Positions 14,401 through 22,967 of a stretch of DNA of 23,759 bases are shown piece by piece. Both the position numbers and the translations under genes were made by a program. Where the stretch lies: assembly GCA_934248075.1 (NCBI GenBank), contig CAKQKH010000020.1:1-23759 (forward strand), read 5' to 3'. The notes beneath the pieces are model-generated. The model was not told the DNA's origin. It ran no database searches and saw only the letters and a program-made list of their open reading frames with translations. The DNA comes from an uncultured Alphaproteobacteria bacterium (GTDB taxonomy: Bacteria > Pseudomonadota > Alphaproteobacteria > RF32 > CAG-239). Position 1 is the first letter of the stretch. Each line of letters begins with the position of its first letter.

Positions 14401-16482
14401 ATGCGGCCGGAAATTTTATACCCTTTGTTTGCTGACATTGCCTCGCTCCGCGGCGTGGGAGAACGCGCCCACAAACTTCTGGCCAACCTTATCGGCGGCA
14501 GCAAGATTGTCAACCTGTTGTGGCACCTGCCCTCGGGCATAATAGACCGCACCTATTCGCCCAAACTGATTAACGCGGTTCCGGGGCGCATTTGCACAAT
14601 TACGGTCAAGGTGGTCGAGCATATTGCCCCCAAGTCTTCCAAACAGCCCTACCGTGTGATTGTGGAAGATGATACCGAGCAACTTATCCTCATCTTTTTT
14701 AAGGCCTATGTCAGCTCGCTTCAAAAGGCTCTGCCGGTCGGCGCAACCAGAGTTATCAGCGGCAAACTCGAGAGTTTTAACGGTCAGCTGCAGATGCCGC
14801 ACCCCGACTACATTGCCATGCCAGATGAGTTACCCAATATTTTGGGTATGGAAACCGTCTATCCGCTCACCGCCGGCATTACTAACAAAATGCTCGGCAA
14901 ATTTATGGCTCAGGCGGTGGCGCGCATCCCCGACCTGCCCGAGTGGCAAGACCCCAAGTTTATTGCTCAACAAGGCTGGGATAACTTCAAAAACACCCTC
15001 ACCACCATTCATCACCCGCGCTATCAGACCGAGCTTGAACCATTTGCCAAAGAGCGCTGTCGTTTGGCTTATGATGAACTTCTGGCCAATCAGCTGGCTC
15101 TGGCGATTGTCCGCCAACGGGTCAAAAAACAGGCCGGCCGCAGTCTTAACGGCGATGGTCATCTCCGCCAAAAAATCTTATCTCTGCTGCCATTCAATCT
15201 GACTGATGCCCAACAACGCGTCCTCTCAGAAATATACGCCGATCAGGCCGCGCCGTTTCGGATGCTCCGCCTGCTGCAAGGCGATGTCGGCAGCGGCAAA
15301 ACCATTGTCGCCCTGCTCTCCATGCTCAACGCGGTGGAATGCGGCGCTCAGGCCGCAATTATGGCGCCGACCGAAATTCTGGCCAAACAGCATCTGGAAA
15401 CTATCGCCCCATTGTGCGCTCAAATCGGCGTTTCGGCCGCGTTGCTCACCGGCAAGACCAAAGCCAAAGAGCGCAAGCAAATTTTGGAAGATTTGGCTCA
15501 GGGCAAAATTAATATCCTTATCGGCACCCACGCCTTATTTCAAGAAGAGGTAGCTTTCAAAGATCTAGCCTTCGCCGTGATTGACGAGCAACATCGTTTC
15601 GGCGTGCAACAGCGCCTGCTCCTCTCGCAAAAAGGCAATCTGGCCGATATTTTGGTTATGACCGCCACCCCAATTCCCCGCACTCTGGTGCTAACCGCAT
15701 ACGGCGATATGGAGTATTCTAAAATCGATCAGGTGCCGGCCGGACGCAAACCGGTGGATACTCGAGTTTTGCCGCTGGACAAGCTCCCCGAGGTGGTCGC
15801 CGCTCTCAAACGCAAACTGGCCTCCGGTGTCCGCGCCTATTGGGTCTGCCCCTTAGTCGAGGAGTCCGAAAAATCCGATTTGGCCGCCGCCGAGGAGCGT
15901 TTTGCCGCGCTGCAAAAAATTTTTGGCGCCGATGTCGGTCTGGTTCACGGCAAAATGAAAGAAAAAGACAAAGACGCGGTTATGGAGAAATTTAAGCTCG
16001 GACAAATCAAACTATTGGTCGCCACCACCGTGATTGAAGTCGGGGTCAACGTGCCGGAAGCAACTCTGATGATTATTGAACACGCCGAGCGCTTTGGTCT
16101 GGCTCAGCTCCACCAACTGCGCGGCCGCATTAAACGCGGTTTTGCGGAATCCACCTGTCTGCTGCTCTATAATCCGCCGCTCTCGGCCACCGCGCGCGAC
16201 CGTCTCAATATTATGCGCGAGAGCGAAGACGGCTTTCTTATTGCTGAAAAAGATTTGGAACTCCGCGGCGGCGGTGAGATTCTCGGCACCCGCCAAAGCG
16301 GTTTCAGCGAGTTCAAAATCGCCGATATGTCTGTCCATAAAAATCTGCTCCATATCGCCAATCAGGACGCCAAACTCATCTTGGAACTCGACCCCAATCT
16401 TTCCTCTCCTCGTGGCCAAGCCCTGCGCACCCTGCTCTACTTGTTTGAAAAAGACGATACCGTCCGCACCTACCGCTCCTAG
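14401..16482 (+). CDS. recG: ATP-dependent DNA helicase RecG
   Basis: RecG remodels stalled replication forks and branch-migrates Holliday junctions. At 693 aa it equals the E. coli protein in length. An N-terminal wedge/OB domain (about 1-250) holds GVGERAHKLLANL near residue 17, and two helicase lobes follow. Walker A is GDVGSGKT (294-301), the DEAD-type box is DEQH (395-398), and motif III is TATPIPRTL. GQIKLLVATTVIEVGVNVPEA and QLHQLRGRIKRG mark motifs V and VI, followed by the C-terminal wedge-hook GGGEILGTRQSGF. The ATG at 14401 lacks a clear ribosome binding site, but the protein aligns from its first residues. It is followed almost at once by repeat copy C. Confidence 0.98.
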   Translation: MRPEILYPLFADIASLRGVGERAHKLLANLIGGSKIVNLLWHLPSGIIDRTYSPKLINAVPGRICTITVKVVEHIAPKSSKQPYRVIVEDDTEQLILIFFKAYVSSLQKALPVGATRVISGKLESFNGQLQMPHPDYIAMPDELPNILGMETVYPLTAGITNKMLGKFMAQAVARIPDLPEWQDPKFIAQQGWDNFKNTLTTIHHPRYQTELEPFAKERCRLAYDELLANQLALAIVRQRVKKQAGRSLNGDGHLRQKILSLLPFNLTDAQQRVLSEIYADQAAPFRMLRLLQGDVGSGKTIVALLSMLNAVECGAQAAIMAPTEILAKQHLETIAPLCAQIGVSAALLTGKTKAKERKQILEDLAQGKINILIGTHALFQEEVAFKDLAFAVIDEQHRFGVQQRLLLSQKGNLADILVMTATPIPRTLVLTAYGDMEYSKIDQVPAGRKPVDTRVLPLDKLPEVVAALKRKLASGVRAYWVCPLVEESEKSDLAAAEERFAALQKIFGADVGLVHGKMKEKDKDAVMEKFKLGQIKLLVATTVIEVGVNVPEATLMIIEHAERFGLAQLHQLRGRIKRGFAESTCLLLYNPPLSATARDRLNIMRESEDGFLIAEKDLELRGGGEILGTRQSGFSEFKIADMSVHKNLLHIANQDAKLILELDPNLSSPRGQALRTLLYLFEKDDTVRTYRS

Positions 16483-16499
16483 TGCGAACGCGCACCTCG

Positions 16500-16822
16500 A
16501 TTAGCAAGCCGTAACCCGCACGGCTCACCCGCAAGCGGGTTTCGGTGTGCTAGTCATGGTGCCAAGTTCGCAGCTGAAACCGGCCGGTGAGCCACCGGTG
16601 GCATAAGCAAGAATTTGCTCACTTGCTCGCCACTGGCTCGGCGCTCGGGATAGTGCACTTTTAAGAATAGCTGTCATCGCTCCGAGGGGCGAGCATTCTC
16701 GCCCGAGGTCAAGCGATCTTCCGTGCTGATAATTCAATCTAACAGCACGGTAGATGCCTGGACTTTGCGGAAGAATGCTTCCGCAAAGAGGCATGACAGA
16801 GTCTTTTTTATTGTCACCCCCC
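16500..16822 (+). repeat. Dispersed structured repeat, copy C
   Basis: The left part contains a CCCGC/GCGGG hairpin, a 50-nt block (16525-16574) and the GCCGGTGAGCCACCGGT palindrome module. The 129-nt core spans 16671-16799 and matches copy A at essentially every base, including the arm-2 loop. A T-run (TCTTTTTTATT) follows the last arm, so the element could terminate recG transcription. The CCTCC right hairpin is missing or degraded after 16818. Confidence 0.88.
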
Positions 16823-17035
16823 ACCTTAATCCTCTAACTTGGTAGGTTCGCCTTTGATGGCTCACCAACCGCGTGTCGGTCACTTGTTTACTAGTTTCGC
16901 TGCGTTTGCTTACGCGCTGCGCTAGCTCAACAAGTAAACTTACGTCGCTTGTGGTAAAAACAGTCAGTACTTTGACTGTTTTTATCCTCGCGCCCCGTCA
17001 AGGGGGAGGACGTATAAGGCTATTATTCTTACTGG
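16823..17035. repeat. Further palindromic repeats downstream of recG
   Basis: This stretch continues the gene-free region 16483-17289. It holds a branched palindrome (GTTTACT about 16887-16893 with AGTAAAC about 16933-16939, enclosing GCG-rich small stems). It also holds a perfect 12-bp inverted repeat TAAAAACAGTCA (16955-16966) / TGACTGTTTTTA (16973-16984) with a 6-nt loop, which could act as a terminator in either direction. No coding sequence is visible. Confidence 0.65.
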
Positions 17036-17055
17036 ATTCTGGCTTTCGCCAGAAT
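17036..17055 (+). repeat. Short dispersed hairpin, ATTCTGGC type
   Basis: ATTCTGGC (17036-17043), loop TTTC, GCCAGAAT (17048-17055). It is the sister copy of 8569-8588; the single stem difference is compensated on both sides. Confidence 0.8.
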
Positions 17056-17092
17056 GACAATGAGGAGTAGGCTCTGTCACTTTGAGTGAACC

Positions 17093-17150
17093 GAAGCAAT
17101 CCATCTTGCTTCTTGATAAAAATGGATTGCTTCTCACGGCTAGTCGCCGT
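17093..17150 (+). repeat. Perfect 12-bp inverted repeat plus small hairpin
   Basis: GAAGCAATCCAT (17093-17104) pairs perfectly with ATGGATTGCTTC (17122-17133) around a 17-nt loop. A second stem ACGGC (17136-17140) / GCCGT (17146-17150) follows. The unit lies between GTCA and TGAC ends, suggesting a compact palindromic element. Confidence 0.65.
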
Positions 17151-17160
17151 TCGCGCAATG

Positions 17161-17249
17161 ACCCACACGGCGGGTGGATCACCCGCAAGCGAGTTTCGGC
17201 GTGCTAGTCATGGTGCCAAGTTCGCAGCCGAGCCGCACCGGTGAGCCAC
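17161..17249 (+). repeat. Truncated left module, second copy of the 50-nt block
   Basis: 17179-17228 repeats 16525-16574 with only two base differences over 50 nt. It continues into GAGCCGCACCGGTGAGCCAC and then stops where the terminator of the minus-strand gene pair begins. The core is absent. It appears to be a partial element trapped against that operon's 3' end. Confidence 0.8.
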
Positions 17250-17282
17250 AAAAAAAGAGCCGTCTTAGATTAAGACAGCTCT
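17249..17282 (-). terminator. Intrinsic terminator of the 17290-18078 gene pair
   Basis: On the minus strand AGAGCTGTCTTA, a 3-nt loop and TAAGACGGCTCT form a 12-bp stem with one G-U pair (17282-17256), followed by a T-tract (17255-17251). It begins 7 bp past the stop of the last gene. The pairing is perfect only as minus-strand RNA (A-C mismatch on the plus strand), which fixes the direction. Confidence 0.88.
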
Positions 17283-17289
17283 ATTGATG

Positions 17290-17673
17290 CTACTTGGTTG
17301 TCCAGCGGATACAAGGCTCATGGCGTTTGTTGCTATATACCATGCCGATATACCTGACATTATGCCCATCACGGACAAAACGTTTTTCATAAACCTGACC
17401 TAAGTCAATAATCGGACGAGGCTTAAGACAACCTCCATAAATGTAGAGGACACGAGCGCCATCTGCGTCGCCAATCTCTTCGAGAATGGCTCGGTGGGTT
17501 ATGCGTCCTTTGAACAAATCCATGACCCAGATTGGGCCTTGGATATAGTCCATCTCCGCAAGGTACGCATTACTATATGAATCGTACCCCGCAATACTGC
17601 TTTTTAAATTCTTCACCATCTGGTTGGTGATGAACTCCGGAGTGTGCTCTCCTTTTTTCCGCCGTTCTGCCAT
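17290..17673 (-). CDS. Unknown 127-aa protein, second of an orphan pair
   Basis: I do not recognise this protein. It starts with a basic segment (AERRKKGE), has no signal peptide, and looks like a small mixed alpha/beta cytosolic protein. WVMDLFKGRITHRAILEEIG (about 49-68) and a C-terminal YIGMVYSNKRHEPCIRW are the most distinctive stretches. Only 12 bp separate it from the upstream gene, so the two form an operon ending at a clear terminator. The ribosome binding site is weak. Possibly accessory genes acquired together. Confidence 0.7.
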   Translation of the reverse strand: MAERRKKGEHTPEFITNQMVKNLKSSIAGYDSYSNAYLAEMDYIQGPIWVMDLFKGRITHRAILEEIGDADGARVLYIYGGCLKPRPIIDLGQVYEKRFVRDGHNVRYIGMVYSNKRHEPCIRWTTK

Positions 17674-17685
17674 AGAATTTAAGGT

Positions 17686-18078
17686 TTAATGCTTTCCTTC
17701 TATGCTTGGCCCATAAATCGGAGTGATGGTGACACTCATCTCTCCGTTGCATTCGCAGAAGTGAATTCTTCCTTTCGGGGTCGGATATCCGGAAGCATCA
17801 GACCTAATAGGGAAGAACGGAAGAGGATTTGTTTCGCGCACATATTCCTCGGTTACCGGATAATACAGCATCTGCTGTTTGTCGGCTCCGTATCTGCTTA
17901 TTAGCTCGAACACGAACGCGAACAGGTAATTAGGTTCTGTATTCACCATGTAAGACAGCACTCCTTTCTTGATTTCGAAGTGCTCCTCGATTTCTGGAAA
18001 TCTGCTTTTCAGTATTTCCATAACAGACACCGGTGTAATCACCTGATATCTGTTCACCATCTGAATTTTTTTCTCCAT
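17686..18078 (-). CDS. Unknown 130-aa protein, first of an orphan pair
   Basis: I do not recognise this protein. It has no signal peptide. It is predicted mixed alpha/beta with a helical N-terminal half (VMEILKSRFPEIEEHFEI) and a strand-rich C-terminus (KGRIHFCECNGEMSVTITPI). The ATG (18078-18076) is preceded by an A-rich run (complement of the T run at 18083-18091) instead of a Shine-Dalgarno, unlike most genes here. A perfect TATAAT lies 28 nt upstream of the start. It is co-transcribed with the 127-aa gene. The atypical start region may indicate foreign origin. Confidence 0.7.
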   Translation of the reverse strand: MEKKIQMVNRYQVITPVSVMEILKSRFPEIEEHFEIKKGVLSYMVNTEPNYLFAFVFELISRYGADKQQMLYYPVTEEYVRETNPLPFFPIRSDASGYPTPKGRIHFCECNGEMSVTITPIYGPSIEGKH

Positions 18079-18105
18079 AGCGTTTTTTTTTAATTGTTGT
18101 ACATA

Positions 18106-18111
18106 ATTATA
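18106..18111 (-). promoter_or_regulatory. Perfect -10 box upstream of the orphan pair
   Basis: TATAAT on the minus strand, placing the transcript start near 18099 with a leader of about 20 nt. No good -35 is seen 17 nt further upstream. Confidence 0.4.
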
Positions 18112-18262
18112 AAATAGTGGATTTAAGCTAACAGCTTATGGACAAAAGTCAAGGAGTATTTTCTTTATTTGTCTATTATTTTATAAAAAGTTCAGGGGTT
18201 TAAATTTTCACGCCGCGCCATATATAGGTGCAAAGGCTCCCTTATTACCAAAGGAAAAATCA

Positions 18263-19504
18263 ATGCAAAAACTCACTCTTACCATACTTGGCACCGCTTT
18301 GGCTATGATTTTAAGCGCGCCGCAGGCTTTGTCCGCTCCCGATCAATCCATTTCTCCCACCGGCCGCAGCGCCAAACAGCGGGTTGCGGCGTCTCAGCAC
18401 AAGCGAACTCTGACTTTTAGTGAAATCGGCGACGACTATTCCGCGCTCAAAGACTATTTGCAAAAGGAATACGGCCTCAGCTACGCCCTTGATGTATCTT
18501 ATATGCCGCAATACGGCGCCCCCAGCGGCAAAGGCACCGCTTTTCAGACTATTGTGTCTCCCTCAATCATCTGGGAGATGTTTAATACCCCCTACGGCAA
18601 CGCCACCCTCAACGCCGCCTACAACATGGTGCGCTATTCCGGCGCCAACGGCAGCAAAATCGGCAACCGAATCGGAGTGATTACCGGCATCAATGACTAC
18701 GCCTCGCAATCCAACTCTTTTGACGAACTCTATATTTCATACCAATTTCCGGCGCGCATGAGCTGGCTGAGCGTGGCTTTGGGGCAATTTCCACTATATA
18801 ATTTTGACGGCACCGCATATGACTCCAACCAGCAGGAAAACTTTATCAACTATGCTCTGGCGCAAAACGCATCTTCCACCTACCCCACCGCGTCCATGGG
18901 CGGATACGTGCAAATCTCGCCCAACAGCGAATGGAGTTTTGCCTTCGGCGGTCAAGACGCCCACAATATCGACGGCAACGGAATCTCGTCTTCACACTTG
19001 TTCAAAAAACACGCCCATTACACCACCTTTGTTTCCGCCAGCTATACCCCGACAATCAAAAATCTGGGCAGCGGACAATACTCCGTTCTGCTCTATAATC
19101 AGCCCTGGGTAGATGTTCAGAAACAAACCACTAACGGTTGGTCGCTCAACGCCAGCCAAAATCTGGGCGAAAAATGGGCGCTGTTCGCCCGCGCCAATGG
19201 TGTTTCCGGATCCACCGCCACAATCAAACGATCTTATGTTTTGGGAGCTGTCTATAATAATCCGCTCAATCGCAACCCGCTGGACCAAATAGGTCTGGCC
19301 GCCGCCTATAACCGGCTCAGCCAAAAGGCTGTCGGCACCCGCCTTTCTCATCGCGCCGAAACCGTGCTTGAGGCTTATTGGGCTTGGGGCGTGTCCAAAT
19401 GGGCAACAATCACCCCTGATATACAATATTATATAAATCCGGCGCTCAACGCCAAATCTGACAACGCCGCCGTCTTCTCTCTCCGCGCCTCCGTCTTCTT
19501 CTAA
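18263..19504 (+). CDS. Outer membrane porin, OprB-like carbohydrate porin
   Basis: The 413-aa protein has a signal peptide (1-25, QALSA) and a beta-barrel made of alternating strands, ending in SLRASVFF with a C-terminal Phe, the BAM recognition signature. The C-terminal block HRAETVLEAYWAWGVSKWATITPDIQYYINP is typical of OprB-family porins, which pass sugars and other small solutes. A polar N-terminal segment (26-60) precedes the barrel. AAGGA (18251-18255) lies 7 nt before the ATG, confirming the start. The gene is single; repeat copy D begins directly after its stop codon. Substrate is not predictable. Confidence 0.85.
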   Translation: MQKLTLTILGTALAMILSAPQALSAPDQSISPTGRSAKQRVAASQHKRTLTFSEIGDDYSALKDYLQKEYGLSYALDVSYMPQYGAPSGKGTAFQTIVSPSIIWEMFNTPYGNATLNAAYNMVRYSGANGSKIGNRIGVITGINDYASQSNSFDELYISYQFPARMSWLSVALGQFPLYNFDGTAYDSNQQENFINYALAQNASSTYPTASMGGYVQISPNSEWSFAFGGQDAHNIDGNGISSSHLFKKHAHYTTFVSASYTPTIKNLGSGQYSVLLYNQPWVDVQKQTTNGWSLNASQNLGEKWALFARANGVSGSTATIKRSYVLGAVYNNPLNRNPLDQIGLAAAYNRLSQKAVGTRLSHRAETVLEAYWAWGVSKWATITPDIQYYINPALNAKSDNAAVFSLRASVFF

Positions 19505-19800
19505 ATGCGGTGCCAAGCCGCACCCGCACGGCGGGCGGCGCGTAGCAAGAATATACTCGCCGCTCACTGCGTTCGAGGCTCGGGATTGTGCGCTAAAAAA
19601 AATAGCTGTCATCGCTCCGAGGGGCGAGCATTCTCGCCCGAGGTCAAGCGATCTTCCGTGCTGATAATTTAATCTAACAGCACGGTAGATGCCTGGACTT
19701 TGCGGAAGAATGCTTCCGCAAAGAGGCATGACAGAGTCTATGCCACCCCTACCTTACCTCCCCTTAAAATCAAGGAGAGATTTTTATATTGCATATCTGC
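19505..19800 (+). repeat. Dispersed structured repeat, copy D
   Basis: It starts directly after the porin stop codon. The left module is GC-rich (CGGCGGGCGGCGCGTAGC, CTCGCCGCTCACTGCG) and shares its form with copy E and with the inverted unit at 8680-8745. The 129-nt core spans 19606-19734; the arm-2 loop differs from copy A by one base. After the core comes a degraded form of the CCTCCCCTT hairpin (19755-19785). The remaining 19801-19873 is AT-rich and probably holds the promoter of the next gene (TTTACA near 19811). Confidence 0.9.
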
Positions 19801-19873
19801 AAATTTCGCTTTACAAACCAATGCTTTTGGGGATAAATATATCTGAATTTAACTCATGAGCTAACGTATTGTA

Positions 19874-20398
19874 ATGTCAAAATTTTCTAAAATTTATCTG
19901 TTGGGAGCAATCCTGATGGCGAGCGCGTGCCAAAACAATATCACACCGGCAATTGTTCCGTCGGTAGAAGTTCCTCCCGCAACTCCGCACGGACTGGAGA
20001 TTATCGGCGGAGTGGAACCGGTGTATTTTGTGCCGATGAAAACGCCTTTTGCCGCCCGAATAGACACCGGAGCCGAAACTTCATCTGTTGACGCCGACAG
20101 GATTCGCGCTTTTGAGCGAGACGGCGAAAAATGGGTGTCTTTTCGTCTGCTCAATCAGCAAAACGGCGAGTCCTATAACTTTGAAAAACGCATTATCCGC
20201 AAGACCAGCATTCGCCGCGCCGAGGGCAATGAGTCGCGTTATGTGGTCAACATGGATATCAAAATCGACGGCGAAATCATCAACGCCGAATTCACGCTGG
20301 CCAAGCGCGATAAATTTAACTATCAGGGACTTATCGGCCGCAATGTTATTAGCGGGCGCTTTATTGTTGACCCTTCGGTTGAAAATACTGTTCGTTAA
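19874..20398 (+). CDS. Retropepsin-like 'ATP-dependent zinc protease' family protein (PF05618 type), exported
   Basis: The family resembles retroviral-type aspartic proteases despite its historical name. The catalytic-type motif DTGAETSSV begins at Asp64, and a partner segment LIGRNVISGRFIVDP (153-167) closes the fold. The 174-aa length fits. The N-terminus is a signal sequence ending in ASAC (16-19), suggesting a lipoprotein facing the periplasm. It heads a tight cluster: 14 bp to the 7TM protein, then 2 bp to the ATP-grasp ligase. The same three families are commonly neighbours in proteobacteria, so they probably act in one envelope pathway. The start ATG has no evident ribosome binding site. 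Confidence 0.87.
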   Translation: MSKFSKIYLLGAILMASACQNNITPAIVPSVEVPPATPHGLEIIGGVEPVYFVPMKTPFAARIDTGAETSSVDADRIRAFERDGEKWVSFRLLNQQNGESYNFEKRIIRKTSIRRAEGNESRYVVNMDIKIDGEIINAEFTLAKRDKFNYQGLIGRNVISGRFIVDPSVENTVR

Positions 20399-20412
20399 CT
20401 GGGACTTTGACC

Positions 20413-21948
20413 ATGTTGAAAAATCATATCTCCGTGCGCGGAGTTCTATTTTTTTTGTTGTTGCTGGCGACTGCGTATGCCGCTTACAGCGTCTTTTACA
20501 AAATTGAATATTGGGGTTTTAGCTTTACCCCCAAACAAAACACCAATTTGTGGTCGGTGGAAGCGCACATTTCTTTTACCCCTACCGGCGAGCCGATTAA
20601 AGTTACGCTGACCACTCCGCGCAGCAATGACGCTTTTAAGGTTTTGGAAGAAAATGTTATTGCCAACGGCTACCGCGTGCGCCGCAACAAAAGCGGATCG
20701 CTCCTGACCCTGACCGCGCCGGCGCAAACCGAAGATCAGGACATCTATTACAAAATTATGCTGTTTGACAATGTTGACACCCGCGGCAAAACTCGGGCGC
20801 CGCAACCAAACCGGCCGCAAGCTCCGGTCTTTGACGAGCAAAAACTCGCCGCCGCTAAGCAAATTCTTCAGCTGGCCAAAAAACAAGACGGCGACGACGT
20901 CCGCCAAATTATCCGCCTGCTCAATCAGGAGCCGCTTGACCCTGCGGTACAGGCCTATCTGCCAATGCGCCGCAGCCCCGCCCAAACCGTGGAGATTATA
21001 ACCGAGTTGCTGGCGCTCAAGGGTATTCCCTCTCGTCCGGCGCGCGGTTTCAGGCTGGAAGAAAGCAAAAAAGCTCTGACCCCCGACCTGATGTTGGAGG
21101 CCTACCTCAACGGAGCTTGGAAAATATATAACATCGAAAGCGGCAAAAAAGGCATACCGGATAATTTTGTGCTGTTTCAGCGCGGCGGCAAATCTTTGAT
21201 TGACGTTATGGGCGGCGAAAATTCATCAATCAAGTTCTCGGTGCTGAAATCAGTAACTTCCTCCATGAGTCTGGCGCAAAAACGAGCCAAACTTGCTGGC
21301 AGCCAGTCTTGGTTTGATTACTCGATTTACAATCTGCCGATAGCCCAGCAAAACACTCTCAAATGGCTGTCTATCTTTCCGCTGGCGATTCTCATCATTG
21401 TTCTGATGCGCAATGTCATCGGCGTGCAAACTATGGGAACTTTTACCCCGATGTTGCTGTCTATGGCGCTGATTAAAACCGGTTTTGGGCCGGGAATGCT
21501 GTGTTTTGGGTTGATTGTGGCGATGGGTCTGATTATCCGTTTTATGATGAGTCGCTTCAACCTCCTGCTGGTGCCGAGAATCTCCGCAGTGGTGATTTTT
21601 GTAATCCTGATGATGCAGGGGCTGACCATTTTGGGCTACAAAATGGACTTTAATATCGCTCAGTCGGCGGTGTTTTTCCCAATCATCATTATGGCGTGGA
21701 TTATTGAACGCGCCTCAATCACCTGGGAAGAAGACGGCCCTCTCAATGCCGGCAAGGAAATTTTCTTTAGCGTAATGGTGGCGATTATCGTATATTTTGT
21801 AATCAGCAGCGAATATATCCGCCATATTATGTTTGCCTTTAACGAGCTTAATCTGGTGATTTTGCTGGTGGTTATGCTGCTTGGCACCTACACCGGATAT
21901 CGGCTGTTGGAGCTGAAGCGTTTTCATCCTTTGGCTAAAGGCAAATAG
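20413..21948 (+). CDS. Inactive transglutaminase fused to seven transmembrane helices
   Basis: The 511-aa inner-membrane protein has an N-terminal membrane anchor (9-27). A periplasmic transglutaminase-like domain (about 35-290) appears to lack the catalytic Cys-His-Asp set. About seven hydrophobic helices follow between 312 and the C-terminus. The domain order matches PF14400 plus PF14402. A TTG two codons upstream is possible, but the ATG at 20413 begins the natural signal anchor and is preceded by GGGA. It is co-transcribed with the retropepsin-like gene and the ligase. Its presumed role is a membrane platform that senses or positions a substrate for the partner enzymes (inference). Confidence 0.87.
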   Translation: MLKNHISVRGVLFFLLLLATAYAAYSVFYKIEYWGFSFTPKQNTNLWSVEAHISFTPTGEPIKVTLTTPRSNDAFKVLEENVIANGYRVRRNKSGSLLTLTAPAQTEDQDIYYKIMLFDNVDTRGKTRAPQPNRPQAPVFDEQKLAAAKQILQLAKKQDGDDVRQIIRLLNQEPLDPAVQAYLPMRRSPAQTVEIITELLALKGIPSRPARGFRLEESKKALTPDLMLEAYLNGAWKIYNIESGKKGIPDNFVLFQRGGKSLIDVMGGENSSIKFSVLKSVTSSMSLAQKRAKLAGSQSWFDYSIYNLPIAQQNTLKWLSIFPLAILIIVLMRNVIGVQTMGTFTPMLLSMALIKTGFGPGMLCFGLIVAMGLIIRFMMSRFNLLLVPRISAVVIFVILMMQGLTILGYKMDFNIAQSAVFFPIIIMAWIIERASITWEEDGPLNAGKEIFFSVMVAIIVYFVISSEYIRHIMFAFNELNLVILLVVMLLGTYTGYRLLELKRFHPLAKGK

Positions 21949-21950
21949 AT

Positions 21951-22913
21951 ATGCTGAACTGGCTCAAAAAATTTTCCAAACCTTCAGCGTTGCGGCAAGC
22001 CGGCGTTTTGGGCATGAACGCCCGCAATTTTGACGTCATATCCAAGTGCAACGACCGCCGCCTCTATCCTTTGGTCGATGACAAAGTGCAAACCAAAACT
22101 TTGGCCAACAATATCGGCATCAGCACTCCCAAACTGATTGGCAAAATCGAGTACCAATACGAGGTTAAAAATATTTTGGATATCATCGCCGGATACAGCG
22201 AATTTGTGATTAAACCGGCGCAAGGCAGCGGCGGCAAAGGGGTTATGGTTATTCGAGACTATCGCGACGGCATTTTTACCACCGCCTCCGGACGACAAAT
22301 CACCTATCACGAGGTGTATCAGCACATATCCAATATCTTGAGCGGATTGTATTCTTTGGGCGGCAAATATGACGCGGCGATTATTGAAGAGCTGGTGCAT
22401 TTTTCCAATATCTTTAAGGAATACAGCTATCAGGGCGTGCCTGATGTGCGACTGATTATCTACAAGGGTTTTCCGATTATGGCCATGACCAGACTGCCGA
22501 CCAAAGCCTCGGGCGGCCGCGCTAACCTGCATCAGGGCGCAGTTGGCGTAGGCTTGGATATTCAGACCGGAAAAGCATTGCACGGAGTTTTGCGCAATCA
22601 GCCCATATCTCGCCAGCCCGACACCGGCGCTGACCTTATGCAAATTCAGGTTCCGTATTGGCGGGAACATTTGTATATCGGCGCGCTGGCCTATGACATG
22701 ACCGGTCTGGGCTATCTCGGCGCTGATATTGTGCTGGACGCAGCCAAAGGTCCGATGATGCTGGAACTCAACGCCCGCCCCGGACTGGCGATCCAAATTG
22801 CCAACGGAATCGGGCTTAAAACCCGTATTGACGAAGTTGATCGAGATTTTCCGCAAAATCTGAGCGCGCAGGAACGAGTCGATTTTGTTTTGAACTACCA
22901 TAATGCAAAATAG
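21951..22913 (+). CDS. RimK-related ATP-grasp ligase (alpha-L-glutamate ligase homolog)
   Basis: The 320-aa cytosolic ATP-grasp enzyme is expected to join an amino acid to a carboxylate by acyl-phosphate chemistry. Visible signatures are N-terminal NDRRLYPLVDDKVQTK (34-49), the nucleotide-binding loop FVIKPAQGSGGKGVMVI, PDVRLIIYKG, RANLHQGAVGVG, and the Mg-binding block GPMMLELNARPGLAIQIAN. This corresponds to the alpha-L-glutamate ligase homolog group rather than RimK itself. It starts 2 bp after the upstream stop, so it is translationally coupled to the 7TM gene. Substrate is unknown; the gene cluster suggests modification of an envelope or osmolyte-related product. Confidence 0.88.
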   Translation: MLNWLKKFSKPSALRQAGVLGMNARNFDVISKCNDRRLYPLVDDKVQTKTLANNIGISTPKLIGKIEYQYEVKNILDIIAGYSEFVIKPAQGSGGKGVMVIRDYRDGIFTTASGRQITYHEVYQHISNILSGLYSLGGKYDAAIIEELVHFSNIFKEYSYQGVPDVRLIIYKGFPIMAMTRLPTKASGGRANLHQGAVGVGLDIQTGKALHGVLRNQPISRQPDTGADLMQIQVPYWREHLYIGALAYDMTGLGYLGADIVLDAAKGPMMLELNARPGLAIQIANGIGLKTRIDEVDRDFPQNLSAQERVDFVLNYHNAK

Positions 22914-22967
22914 AAATTTTGTACCTATATAAGTATCAAACAGAATATTTTAAGAAAGGAATTAACG

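Noticed and set aside
16525..16574. A tRNA or small RNA gene in the 50-nt block repeated at 17179-17228
   Set aside because: It has no acceptor/T-arm pairing and no CCA end; the block is part of the repeat's left module.
16525..16824. Minus-strand open frame over repeat copy C, also partly present over copies A and D (start MPLCGSILPQSPGIYR)
   Set aside because: It is the repeat core read in reverse. In copy B the same frame is stopped by a TGA within arm 2 while the other arms' stems are kept, so selection acts on structure, not on a protein.
21984..22901. 305-aa open frame antisense to the ATP-grasp ligase
   Set aside because: The sense strand has all ATP-grasp motifs and is coupled to the upstream gene; the antisense frame results from codon bias.
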